Shown: piece by piece, positions 1 to 9,204 of the stretch
How positions within the stretch are numbered: position 1 is the first letter of the stretch
How the letters are laid out: each line of letters begins with the position of its first letter
Origin: Ophiosphaerella korrae
Lineage: Eukaryota; Ascomycota; Dothideomycetes; Pleosporales; Phaeosphaeriaceae
Assembly: GCA_028456385.1 (NCBI GenBank)
Contig: JALNQF010000652.1
Coordinates: 1-17,840 of the forward strand
DNA length: 17,840 nucleotides
Reading direction: 5' to 3'
Program-made: the position numbers and the translations under genes
The notes under the pieces: model-generated
What the model saw: only the letters and a program-made list of their open reading frames with translations
Databases searched by the model: none
Told to the model about the DNA's origin: nothing

Positions 1-340
1 TATAGTAGTAAGTAAGTTATATAAGCTATTTAAGCTACTCTACTATATATAAGTAGCTTAGCTTAGATAGCTCTTTAATTAATAATTATCTCTTACTTAT
101 TTCTAAGCTTATATCTTATAATAGTTATAAGCTTAGTACTAAAAATTACTTAATAGTTCTATCCTATATACTATAGTAAGAGATTATAAGCTTAGTATAC
201 TCTTATCTTATTTTATCTTATCTATTACTTAAACGCTTATAATATCTTATAGTAAGATTACTCTACTTAATAAAAGTACTACCTTACTTAATAAGTACTT
301 ATAATAGCTAGTATAGTTTATATAACTCTATTATAATACT
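1..340. other. AT-rich stretch before recognisable copia gag
   Basis: I see no gene here. It is made almost wholly of TA, AGCTTA and CTTA words. By position it could hold the leader, the end of the 5' LTR and the first codons of the copia gag, but no LTR end, primer-binding site or start codon can be identified after the mutation. There is no CpA and no TpG in this stretch. Confidence 0.5.
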
Positions 341-858
341 ATTAAGCTAAGTATCTAGTAGCTAGTTAATTTAGAAGCTAATAACGTCTCTAATATCTAT
401 ACTAATAAACTAGTTTAACTTAAACTAAAGAGCTTAGTAATAGTAGAAGAAGTAGCTACCTATAAGCTTATAATAGAGAAATACTAGGCTATAAAAGATA
501 CCTAGGTATTGTAAATAGTATACCTTAGAGCTCTAAGCGCCTAGGTAAATACTATAGTTAATTTAAGCTATCTAGTAATAGCTAAGATAACTTTACTTAT
601 AAATAATAAAGCTATATTATAAGAGCTTATCTAAACGCTAAAGAGTTTACTAGCCTTATCTAATACTAGCGCTAGTAATCTTATCTAAGCTTAATACTAA
701 GCCTATCTATAGAAGGCTTACTAAGAATACTAATTACTAGAGCTCTAGTATAATAAGTAGCTACGCCTATATTAGCGTATAATCGCGTATAATATTATAG
801 AGGTAATAGGCGAGCTTATAGTGTAAGATTTACTAAAAGCGTTAATACTAAAGCTAGC
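341..858 (+). pseudogene. copia gag, N-terminal and middle part, RIP-degraded
   Basis: Frame 2 (codons starting at 341, 344 and so on) reads through to 858 with stops only of the TAA/TAG type, each explained by a mutated CAA, CAG or TGG. Restoring those in mind gives a helical, Gln- and Leu-rich capsid-like region, as in fungal copia gag proteins; the stretch around 725-850 is the most gag-like. No single diagnostic motif is left, so the call rests mainly on context: the frame runs on into the putative knuckle at 8129 and then the protease and integrase segment once gypsy-1 and gypsy-2 are removed. The true start is unclear and may lie upstream of 341. The gene is broken at codon 857, where gypsy-1 inserted. 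Confidence 0.6.
854..858. repeat. Target-site duplication CTAGC, left copy (gypsy-1)
   Basis: The five bases CTAGC directly precede the gypsy-1 LTR end and recur directly after its other end at 7916-7920. Five bases is the usual duplication length for gypsy integrases. Confidence 0.9.
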
Positions 859-1318
859 TATTATAGGCTCTTTAGGGTCGACTTCCTAATAGCCTAGATA
901 GGTATTAGTAGATTATAAGGTAATAACAAAAGCTCGTATAGTAATCTATAATAAGCTATAAACAATAGAAGATATTTTGCAACTATCTTTGTATTGTCGC
1001 TCGTAGTTAATAATTAAATTACTAATACTATCTTAATAATGTATATCTCTACTAACTATATAGTAATAATATCTTAGTAGCTTTATTACTTTATATTTAC
1101 TAAGATTGCAAATTTACAAATTTATTATATAATAGCTTTACAACTTCGTGTTTACTAAGATTGCAAATTTACAAATTTGTTACGTATCTATATTATAGTT
1201 AGCTTCCTAGTTAAACTTATTATCCTATAGGTTATTACCCTACTTATCTTATACTTTGTTAGTAGCTAAGCGTAGACTAATTAGTTCTATCTTAGTTTCT
1301 CTTGTTACTACTATAATA
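859..1318 (-). repeat. Gypsy-1 3' LTR
   Basis: On the + strand it runs from TATTATAGGCTC to CTACTATAATA. The expected TG...CA ends have become TA...TA by mutation; the partner LTR at 7456-7915 keeps TG and CA. The two LTRs differ at about 36 of 460 sites by my reading, all transitions, with no gap. The 5' part (element orientation) is shared with the gypsy-2 LTR, while the middle carries a different repeat module (1096-1187). Confidence 0.93.
1096..1187. repeat. Tandem 55-bp-spaced repeat with palindromic core inside the gypsy-1 3' LTR
   Basis: A unit starting TTTACTAAGATTGCAAATTT at 1096 is repeated from 1151. Each copy is built around the palindrome CAAATTT-AC-AAATTTG. It lies in the part of the LTR expected to be U3, where upstream promoter elements sit, so an enhancer or repressor-site role is possible but is only inferred. 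The gypsy-2 LTR lacks it. Confidence 0.75.
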
Positions 1319-1332
1319 CTATTCCCTTTTCT
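1319..1332 (-). other. Polypurine tract of gypsy-1
   Basis: On the minus strand the 14 bases just before the 3' LTR read AGAAAAGGGAATAG, nearly all purine, ending directly at the LTR boundary. This is the expected position of the plus-strand primer in LTR retrotransposons. Gypsy-2 has an equivalent tract at 14992-15005. Confidence 0.75.
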
Positions 1333-1866
1333 ACGTAGTCTCTTATTTCTCTATACTAGTACTAAGGTTATTAATCCTATGTCTTTGTTAATCCTTAGTT
1401 CTTCGTTACTTCCTATACTATCCTAATCTTAGCGCAACAAACTTCTCCTTGTAGCTCGTATTATTTGTAATAGGGTTAAGATATTCTCTTGTTATTATTA
1501 TACTAAATTAGGTCTTTTATATCTTATATCTTTAAATAATAGTAAATACTATAATAAGTGTATTCTTAATAATATTTAGTATAAATATATTTCTTCTAAG
1601 GTTTTACTTATAGAGTATAAGTGTTTAATTTCTATATAGTCTCCTTCTACTAAGTTGTATAGGGCGAGCTGTTAATAGGGCTTAAGCGTAATTGTTATTA
1701 TAGCTTACTATAGCTAAGGCTAAGTATAAGTTAACTTTTTATAAGCTAGTAAAGCTTTATTCCTATATTAAGCGTTTTTATAAGATAAAGGCTTATAATA
1801 ATACTAAGTTGTCTAAATAGTCTTGTGCCTTAGAGGCTAAATTAGATTTAGATAATATAGTAGAGG
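1333..1866 (-). other. Gypsy-1 3' region between polyprotein tail and polypurine tract
   Basis: About 530 bp with no recognisable domain. The side next to the polyprotein is clearly alignable with gypsy-2, but most of the rest is not, unlike the LTR ends. It may be an untranslated region or a fast-changing tail of the polyprotein. I see no gene on the opposite strand that I can support. Confidence 0.4.
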
Positions 1867-1974
1867 CTACTCTAGCTCTTATTATATTAGGCGCTCCTAT
1901 CGCCTCTCTATCTAGTAGTAGTATCGTTAGTTTTCTTAATTTGCTATAAGGCGTTCTAGAGGGTTTTAACTTTA

Positions 1975-2124
1975 GAAGTCCTCTAGTTTCTTAGGGTAGT
2001 TAAGATTGTTTTCTAGTTCCTATATTTCTTCCTATAGTTGTCCTTTTTTATCTATACCTATCTATTTTACTAGGTAGTAGTTCCTACTATTATAGAACTA
2101 GCGTACTAGGATTTCTTTAACTTC
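1975..2124 (-). other. Chromodomain of gypsy-1
   Basis: The minus strand from 2124 begins E-V-K-E-I-L, matching the E-V-E-x-I-L start of retroelement chromodomains, and ends in E-D-F at 1975. In chromoviruses this C-terminal module is thought to steer the integrase to modified chromatin. It is partly masked by stops, but the gypsy-2 copy at 14203-14352 is clearer and colinear. Confidence 0.75.
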
Positions 2125-2526
2125 TTATTCTTCTTATTCTCTATATATATCTACTTTGTATACTAGTAGTTCTACGTTTTGTAGTACTATCTTAAGTAGT
2201 ACTACGTAGAAGGTTAAGTATATCCTTATTTTATTTAGTAGCTTTAATTTAAATATAACTAGTGTAACTTCTTCTTTAATTTTATATAGTCCTATCTTAA
2301 CGTAGTCTAATTTTAAACTTAGTCTCTTACTCTTAATGTTTTTTTATACTAACTATACTTTTTCTCCTTTTCTAAATTAGGGTCCTTCTTTATATTTCTT
2401 GTTATAGTACTTTACTATTCAATTATATAGAAATTCTACATCCTATCTTAATTACTTATATATATCTTTAAGTCTATTAGTAAAGTTTTCTCCTTTTAGG
2501 AACTAAGATATCTCTAGTCTTAGTAT

Positions 2527-3327
2527 TCTATATACACTAGGGTTAAATCTATAGTTTACAAAGAAAAGTAATACTCTTATTATCTTGTTTTTTGCGCTGT
2601 TGTATGCTAACTATACTATAGGTAGTAACTATACCTAATTGTTTTAGTTGTAGTTAAGATAGTATCTTAGGTACTATTCTACTATCTAATTTATTCTTTC
2701 TAATTATCTGTCTATTTGTAGGTAGTATACAGTAGATATTATATATTTAATTCCTAATTGTGCTATTATTGTTCTCTATAGTTTTAATATAAATCTTATA
2801 TCTTTATCTATAATAATCTTGTCTAGTAGTCTATATTAACTAATTATAGTTCCTAGAACCTAGTATATAGTAACTTCTATTCTACTTTTTTCTTTATATA
2901 GTCTAAAGTATAAGTATTTTATAAGTTTATCTACTATTATTAGGATTCTATTATACTTAACTCCTAATATTAAGTCTTTTAACTTAGGTAGTTTTATAAT
3001 AAAATCTATTGTAATAACTCTTTATAGTTATTTTAGTGCTTCTACTAGTTATAGCTTCTTGTATAGTATATATCTACTATACTTATTCTTCTAGTATTCT
3101 ATATAATCTTGTAGTACTTCTATTACTAGTTGTCTTACTCTTAAGATATAATAATCTCTTAGTAGTCTATCTAGTATTTTGTTAATTCCTTAATATCTAT
3201 ATACTAGTAGTTTATAGAACTATTGTATAAATTCTCTTTATATTTTTCCTAGAATATACATTCTTCTATAAGCTCTTACAAGACTTTCTTAGATCTTAAG
3301 TTTTTTTATTTCTTTAGGGGCTTTTCT
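2527..3327 (-). other. Integrase region of gypsy-1 (zinc-binding part and DDE core)
   Basis: The first catalytic Asp is the GAT complementary to 3004-3006, and the second lies in an I-D-K-D motif (Asp codon 2806-2808) that corresponds to the usual S-D-R-D. Both positions are exactly colinear with those of gypsy-2. The zinc-binding part lies upstream on the minus strand, about 3037-3327. Confidence 0.8.
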
Positions 3328-3456
3328 TATTTCTTTTTAAATCTATTTATCTAGCTTGCTACTTTTTCTTTTAAGTGTTGCGGCTATTTTAGGTATATTT
3401 AGGACTAAATATCTTTCTTTATTTTTAACTAGAACTATACTAGTAGCGCTTACTTC

Positions 3457-3857
3457 TTTTTATAAGTCTAGTCTTCTACTAAGGGTATCTACAAATTAAA
3501 TATCTTTCTCCTTTGTGTGTATAATCTCTATATTAAATATAAATAGGAATTCCTACTATCTTATATATTATTGTATTAGTTCTTTATTTAGTATAAATCT
3601 TATAAGATTCCTATAGTCTATGTAGACCTTTATTTAGTATTTTACTCTTTATAGGTATACTCTTTATTATTTAAATACTTTATAGATTACTAGTATTTCT
3701 TTGTTATAAATTAGATAGTTAAGCTCTACTAGCTTTATTTTCTTAGAGAAGTATTTAACTAAATATTCTTTCTTAGTCTTTAGGTCTTCTTATATTAGTG
3801 CTATTCTATAGACTAAATTAGATACGTCTGTTTTTACTATTACTAGTAGGTCTAGGT
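3457..3857 (-). other. RNase H domain of gypsy-1
   Basis: The minus strand reads T-D-V-S with its Asp codon at 3826-3828, the T-D-A-S signature of gypsy RNase H. Unlike gypsy-2, the Thr is still present. The domain would degrade the RNA strand of the RNA-DNA hybrid during reverse transcription. Confidence 0.8.
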
Positions 3858-4136
3858 TATATATTCTAATAACTAGGTTTTCTATAAACTTCTTTTTAAT
3901 CTTCTTAAATACTTTATTATATTCTATTATCTATTTAAATAGTGTATCCTTTTTTATAAGCTTTGTTATTAGTTTTATATCTTTAGACTATCTTACTATT
4001 AACTTTTTGTAAAAGTTAGCTAGGCTATAAAATTATTATACTTCTTTTAGGTTTTTAGGTATTAGCTATTCGTTAATTAATCTAATTTTTTCTAGATTAA
4101 TTTTGATTTTTCCTAGTTTAATAATAAATCTAAGGA

Positions 4137-4637
4137 AGTCTATTTCCTTTATATAGAATTCGCATTTTCTTATTTTAAAGAATAGTTTACTTTCTACTAG
4201 TTTTTCTAGTACTTTGTATACGTACTATACGTGTTCTTCTTCTATTTCTAAGAATATAAGGATATTATCTAGGTATGCAAATATAAATATATCTAAGTAC
4301 TCTCTTAGTACTATATTTATTCTTTCCTAGAAGGCTACTAGTACGTTTATTAAGCTAAAGGGTATAACTAGGTATTTGTATAGTCTATATTATATTCTAA
4401 ACGCTATTTTCTATTTATTACCTTTCTTAATTCTAATCTAGTAGTAGGCGTTCTAGATATCTAGTTTTGTAAAGATTCTTGCTTTCTATAGCCTATCTTA
4501 TATTATATCTATTTGTAGTAAGGGGTATTAGTTCTTATTTATAATTGTATTAGTTTTTCTAAAGTCTACGTAAGGTCTTTTATTACTTATTCTCTTTTTG
4601 TCTATAAATATAAGTTTATGTACTACTAAAGACTTAG
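4137..4637 (-). other. Reverse transcriptase domain of gypsy-1
   Basis: The active-site box reads F-A-Y-L-D-N-I-L, with Y-L-D-N at 4264-4275. The family motif is Y-L-D-D; the second Asp has become Asn (GAT to AAT, a TpG to TpA change). It lies 906 bp (in frame) from the protease motif. Confidence 0.88.
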
Positions 4638-5147
4638 ATTCTTATATCTATCCTTTCTTTAGTACTTTTTTAATAAATATTTATTTAATCTTAGATTCTT
4701 CTTCTATTTTTCTATAAACTAGGCTCTATCCTACGTCTTTATCTTCCTTTAGATCTATTACTAAATCCTATAGTTAATATTCTAAGAGGTAATCTTTAGG
4801 TTTTATAAGCTATTTTTCTTATTTCTTATATTCTTCTAGGAATTCTCTTTTGTGTATAACTATGTTAGCTTTTAATATTTCTCTTTTAAGGTAGCTAATT
4901 CTACTTATTCTCTAATTAATTCTTAGGTTAGTTATCTATAACTATAGTATTCCTAGTATTATATCTTATTTGTTATTAATTGTAGTTATGTCTATAACTA
5001 TATTCTTAATTGTTATCTCTTCTAGTTCTAGCGTAGAGGGTATTGTTTTAAACCTTATAGGTTTCTAGAATAGTTTTCCTTTAATTATACTTAGTTATTA
5101 AGGGTACTTCTTTATAGTATAAGTTATTCCTTAGCCTTTTATAAACT

Positions 5148-5181
5148 TCTTTAATATAAAGTTCTTTATAGCTCTACTATT
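5148..5181 (-). other. Aspartic protease motif of gypsy-1
   Basis: The minus strand reads N-S-R-A at 5170-5181, followed by an I-K-N-F-I context. It corresponds to the D-S-G-A-T active site of retroelement proteases: the catalytic Asp is now Asn and the Gly is Arg, both G-to-A changes. Confidence 0.8.
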
Positions 5182-6380
5182 AATTATTAATTGTACTTTC
5201 TTTTTTTAATAAGTACTTATCTTTGTAATGTATAGGCCTCTTATACTTTCTAGCTTTTCTTACTTTAGTATTTTTGTAAATTATCTATCTTCTTAAGGCT
5301 ATAGCCTTATTTTAAGTGTATGTTCTTTGTATTTTAAATATTTATTGTACTTACATTTATACTATAGTCTTCTTTAGACGTATTTTTTAGGTAGTTTTAG
5401 TCTAGGCCTTATTACTACGTAACCTTCTTCTAGTATTATTTCTTATCCTTAGATGTCTTCTACTAGAATTACTCTTATATAGTTGTAGCCTCTTTTTCTT
5501 ATAAGCTATACTTTATTATTTACTTTAGGGTTTCTATATATTATATAATTCTTTTCTAGGTATAATATCTATAATACTTTAAAATAGGCTAGATATTTTA
5601 GGTTTATTATTTTGTTATCCCCTTCCTAGTAACTATCTATTCTAGGTCTTGTATTTATTAGGACGTAGTATACTATTAGTACTTGTAGTATATAGGCTTT
5701 ATTAATCTATTACGTTTTTCTTGTAAAAAACTACTATTCTTTTTATATAGGTATTCTTCTTACTATAACTATATATTACTTTATCTATTCTTAAAATAGT
5801 ATAAACTTTATTTCTTTAGGATTATATTCTTTCTAGTCTTTATACGCTTCTTCTATACTTATAACTAGTAAGTATTTCTAAATAAATTTCTATTCTTTGT
5901 TTTATTCCTCTATATCTATTATTATATAGCTATTATAGCTATGTATGTCTAGCTAGGCGTATTCTATACTTTTTATACTTTTCTATCTTTTACTTTCTCT
6001 TAGTCCTTTAGAAGAAGCTATAGTAGTCTCTTTATCTAGTGCTAGTCCTTTAGCCTAGATTAATAAGGTCTAGGGCTCTTCCCTTTCTAAGTCTTCTATT
6101 AGTAGGTCTATTATATACGCTGTTTCTTCTAGCTATACTTTTTTTTTTTTTTTATTACTACTACTCTATACTTTTATAGGAACTATCCTACTTCCTATTT
6201 ACTAGAAAGATATATATAGTAGTCGTTTTTATAATAAAAGGTCTAATAGAGTATTATATATTATATTTCTTTACTCCTAGCTACTTTTTCTTAAGGTTTA
6301 GCCTATACTTATAGTGTTTCTTTCTTTTTCTCTATCGTTTTTAACTAAGTTTCCTTATTTTTTTTATAGTCTTTACTTTT

Positions 6381-6491
6381 GTAGTCTTTTATATAGTATC
6401 TTAGTTTTCTATATTTATAATATGCTATATCCTTTTTCTTCCTTAATTAGTAGTCTTTTACGTAGTAGCCTTTCTTACTATAGTTAAAATA
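6381..6491 (-). other. Two tandem CCHC zinc knuckles of gypsy-1 gag
   Basis: Knuckle 1 (6450-6491) reads Y-F-N-Y-S-K-K-G-Y-Y-V-K-D-Y and knuckle 2 (6381-6419) has the same type of spacing. The Cys codons TGT/TGC are now TAT/TAC and the His codons CAC/CAT are now TAC/TAT, so the nucleic-acid-binding residues appear as Tyr. Starts are 72 bp apart, as in gypsy-2. Confidence 0.85.
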
Positions 6492-6749
6492 TGTAAAGTC
6501 TTTATTCTTCTTTCTCCTTCTATTCTTGTTTGCGTTAAGGATTATAGGGTCTCTAATGTCCTAGTTTCTAGTTTAGCTACTATACTTGTTCTTTTTCTAT
6601 TCTTAAAGGTTGTTATTAATTTAGATTACCTATTATTTTAGGGCTTCTAGTGTCCTAGGTTTCTCTATATATATTATTTCGTATCGAATTTTTATATTTA
6701 GCCCTTGTTTAAATCGTAACATAAGGGCTAATTCGTTCTATTCTATATT

Positions 6750-7110
6750 TTAGCTTAGTTATTTAAATTATAATATATATTCTAGAACACTCTTGTTTTG
6801 TATAAGCCTTTTAAGTTTCTCTTTAGCTTGTTAAGTAATATCTATATCTCTAAATACTACTCTTATTTATTTAGTAAAGTATTTATAGCTTCTAAAAATA
6901 GCTCTAGTTTTATCCTTTTAGGTTATTAGAGAATACGTTATGTAGTCTATCTAGTAGGGTTTGTACTATCTTATTGCGTCCTCTTTAAGGTGTAGTCTAA
7001 TATATATTACCTTCTTTTCTTCTATATTAAAGTATAGTACTTATACATTTATCTAAAGTTGTACTAATACTATAAAGGGTCTTAATTTTTCCCTTGTTCT
7101 GTTAAACTTT
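6750..7110 (-). other. Gag capsid-like region of gypsy-1
   Basis: The minus strand carries K-F-N-R-T-R-E-K-L-R-P-F-I followed by a hydrophobic helical stretch and an L-K-E-D-A-I-R motif. These match the retrotransposon gag family (L-R-P-F and the L-K-G-D-A-x-R-W box). Confidence 0.8.
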
Positions 7111-7394
7111 TTAAGAACAAGTATCTTAGGTAGTTTCTTTGTTATACTTATTTCTAGTTATTAGGTAATTAGCTCTATCTAGTTCTAGCCTTTAATAATA
7201 GCTTTAATTTATACTTTGTTCTATTTTAAGTAGTCTTGTAGTTCTTTATTCTACGTTTTTAGTACTTTAATTACTATTTTTATATCTTTTTTATTATTAA
7301 TTAGTTTATTTATACAGTCCTTAATTGTTTCTTATATAGTACTATCTAACTTATAACTACTCCTAGGGGCTTTACTTGTTAAACTTTCTACTAT

Positions 7395-7455
7395 CGTGTT
7401 AGCTAGACTATACGCTACTTACGCTTCGCTTCTTACAATAACTAAATTAGCAAGG
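7395..7455 (-). other. Gypsy-1 leader with presumed primer-binding site
   Basis: Sixty-one bases separate the 5' LTR from the start codon. Directly after the LTR the minus strand reads CCTTGCTAATTTAGTTATTG, shared with gypsy-2 apart from a few bases. It does not start with the TGG expected for a full tRNA 3'-end primer. Confidence 0.45.
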
Positions 7456-7915
7456 TGTTATAGGCTCTCTAGAGTTAACTTCCTAATAGCCTAAATAGGT
7501 ATTAGTAGATTATAAGGTAATAACAAAAGCTCGTATAGTAATCTGCAATAGGCTATAAATAATAGAAGATATTTTATAACTATCTTTATATTGTCGCTCG
7601 TAGTTAATAATTAAATTACTAATACTATCTTAATAATGTATATCTCTACTAACTATATAGTAATAATATCTTAGCAGCTTTATTACTTTGTATTTACTAA
7701 GATCGTAAATTTACAAATTTGTTATATAATAGCTTCGCGACTTCGTGTTTACTAAGATCGCGAATTTACAAATTTGTTACGTGTCTATATTGTAGTTAGC
7801 TTCCTAGTCGAACTTATTATCTTATAGGTCGTTACCTTACTTATCTTATGCTTTGTTAGTAGCTAAGCGTAGACTAATTAGTTCTATCTCGGTTTCCCTT
7901 GTTACTACTATAACA
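7456..7915 (-). repeat. Gypsy-1 5' LTR
   Basis: It keeps the canonical ends: TGTTATAGGCTC on the left and CTATAACA on the right (+ strand). It is gap-free against 859-1318. It retains more C and G than its partner at several CpG sites, so it is the less mutated of the pair. Transcription of the element would start inside it and run leftwards, but no initiation site can be placed. Confidence 0.93.
7693..7785. repeat. Tandem 55-bp-spaced repeat inside the gypsy-1 5' LTR
   Basis: Units start at 7693 and 7748, 55 bp apart, the same arrangement as in the partner LTR. The second copy keeps GATCGCGAA where the partner has GATTGCAAA, so the ancestral core was CpG-rich. Confidence 0.75.
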
Positions 7916-7920
7916 CTAGC
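7916..7920. repeat. Target-site duplication CTAGC, right copy (gypsy-1)
   Basis: Identical to 854-858 and directly adjoining the LTR end. Confidence 0.9.
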
Positions 7921-8390
7921 TCTAGACTAGGCTTAGATAATAAGCTAATTAGTAATCTAGAGCTTAGTCCTTAGCTTAAAGGTACTTATACTAAAGTAAA
8001 TTAGTAGTATTTACTTAGCTCTATTATAAGAGTATAAGCTCTAAACTACTAATTAAAGAGCTAGTATATTTATAACATTTAGAGGATCTAAGCTAAGCTT
8101 AAGCTTAAGTACTAACTTAAAATATAACTACCTATATAGCTTAGCTTACTACTAGAAGCTATAAGATTATAGATAGGTATAAGTAGCACTTACTAGTAAT
8201 CTATTTAAAATAGACAATAATAGAAAGGCAAAAATATAGGCTTATTTAGATAAGCTACGCTTTATAGTAGTTAAAACCTTAGTAACTTAAAAGTAGGCTA
8301 GTCCCTTATAAGAACTAGTTAAAGCTAGCTTAGAGTTAGTTAAATTAAAGGCTCTAGTCTACCTAGGCTAGCTAAACATAGTACTTATTA
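7921..8390 (+). pseudogene. copia gag, C-terminal part with putative zinc knuckle, RIP-degraded
   Basis: The copia frame resumes at 7921: the last base of the codon split at 857-858 is T7921, and frame 2 continues to 8390 with only TAA/TAG stops. At 8129-8152 the codons read Y-L-Y-S-L-A-Y-Y, which corresponds to C-L-C-G-x-x-H with Cys and His turned to Tyr by the usual transitions. This resembles the short C-x-C-x3-H knuckle of fungal copia gag; the final Cys is not evident. A charged helical stretch follows at about 8190-8260. The segment is bounded by the gypsy-1 duplication on the left and ends at the gypsy-2 duplication. Confidence 0.68.
8386..8390. repeat. Target-site duplication TATTA, left copy (gypsy-2)
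   Basis: Five bases directly before the gypsy-2 5' LTR, repeated directly after the 3' LTR at 15467-15471. Confidence 0.88.
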
Positions 8391-8851
8391 TGTTATAGGC
8401 GTAACAAGAGAAATAAAGATAGAACTAATTAGTCCTAACTTAGGTACTAATAGAGTATAAGATAAGTAGGGTAACGACTTTAATTAGGAAACTACCTATA
8501 ATTAGGATATATAGTAGTAATCTATAATTATATATAAATAGATTAAAGTAATCTATAATAACGTATAAATAGATTAAGGTAATTTATAATTACGTACGTA
8601 TAGATTAGTAGTAATCTATATAGTTATATAAATAGATTAACACAAGTATATAGTTAATAGAATGCGTATTACTAGAATAGTATTAGTAATTTAATCTCTT
8701 AACTATAGAACGTTAATACAAGATAGTTGCAAAAATATCTTTTATTATTATTAGTTATTATAGATTACTACACGAGCTTTTGTTATTAACTCCTAATCTA
8801 CTAACTCTTTTAAGATAGGTACCTATAGTTAATAATAGGTAGCCTATTACA
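8391..8851 (+). repeat. Gypsy-2 5' LTR
   Basis: It runs from TGTTATAGGCGTAAC to CTATTACA, with canonical TG...CA ends. It differs from the 3' LTR at about 36 sites by my reading, of which about three are transversions. The first 120 bp and the last 190 bp align with the gypsy-1 LTR, while the middle is a different tandem-repeat module. Confidence 0.93.
8514..8640. repeat. Tandem repeat of about 30-35 bp units in the gypsy-2 5' LTR
   Basis: Four partly degenerate units contain GTAATCTATA followed by a spacer and ATAGATTA. TAATCTAT and ATAGATTA are inverted repeats of each other, so each unit could form a small hairpin or a two-fold binding site. The module occupies the same place in the LTR as the unrelated 55-bp repeat of gypsy-1. 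Confidence 0.75.
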
Positions 8852-8912
8852 CTTTACTAATTTAGTTATTACGAGAAGTAAAGCGTAAGTAGCACACAGT
8901 CTAGCTAACACG
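8852..8912 (+). other. Gypsy-2 leader with presumed primer-binding site
   Basis: After the LTR the sequence reads CTTTACTAATTTAGTTATTA, shared with gypsy-1. No TGG follows the LTR, so the primer tRNA cannot be assigned. Confidence 0.45.
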
Positions 8913-9204
8913 ATAGTAGAAAGTTTAACTAAATAAGTAGCTAAAGTACCTATAAGTAGTTATAAGTTAGATAATACTATATAGAAAGTAGTTAGAGAAT
9001 ATATAAATAACTTAATCTCTAAAAAAGAAAATATAAAGATAGTAATTAATACTTTAAAAATATAGAATAAGAAACTACAAGACTACGTAAAGTAAAATAA
9101 AGTATAGATTAAAGCTATTATTTAAGGATAGAACTAAATAGAACTAATTACCTAACGACTAGAGATAAGTGCGACGAAGAAACTACTAAAAATACCTATA
9201 CTTA

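Larger units (their letters stand above)
1867..7394 (-). pseudogene. Gypsy-1 gag-pol polyprotein, RIP-degraded
   Basis: The polyprotein begins at a degraded ATG (ATA, complement of 7392-7394), inferred because the same context, ACGATAGTAGAAAGT, starts gypsy-2 in frame with its knuckles. Domains on the minus strand: capsid-like gag about 6750-7110, CCHC knuckles 6450-6491 and 6381-6419, spacer, protease near 5148-5181, RT about 4137-4637, RNase H about 3457-3857, integrase about 2527-3327, chromodomain 1975-2124, conserved tail to about 1867. The start and knuckles share one frame; protease, RT and all later domains share another. Relative to gypsy-2 it lacks a net 13 bp between the second knuckle and the protease, which breaks the frame. 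Premature stops are nearly all TAA or TAG. Non-functional. Confidence 0.92.
859..7915 (-). mobile_element. Gypsy-1: full-length Ty3/gypsy chromovirus-type LTR retrotransposon, minus strand
   Basis: This 7057-bp element is complete from LTR to LTR. The two 460-bp LTRs (859-1318 and 7456-7915) align without gaps, and CTAGC flanks both sides. Read on the minus strand it contains a degraded start codon at 7392-7394, gag with two CCHC knuckles, protease, RT, RNase H, integrase and chromodomain, followed by a 3' region and a polypurine tract beside the 3' LTR. Its polyprotein is riddled with TAA/TAG stops, so it cannot move on its own. It interrupts the copia gag. Its closest relative in the window is gypsy-2. 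Confidence 0.95.

Noticed and set aside
1..858. A Fot1/pogo-type DNA transposase remnant
   Set aside because: The repeated Gln-rich frame first suggested it, but the frame continues across gypsy-1 into a copia-like knuckle and then copia protease and integrase, so copia gag explains it better.
6138..6152. Run of T as a terminator or poly(A) signal
   Set aside because: It lies inside the gypsy-1 gag-protease spacer and, on the coding strand, is only a Lys-rich A run.
8514..8640. CRISPR-like array in the gypsy-2 LTR
   Set aside because: The units are degenerate with no distinct spacers, they recur in the other LTR, and the context is a fungal retrotransposon.
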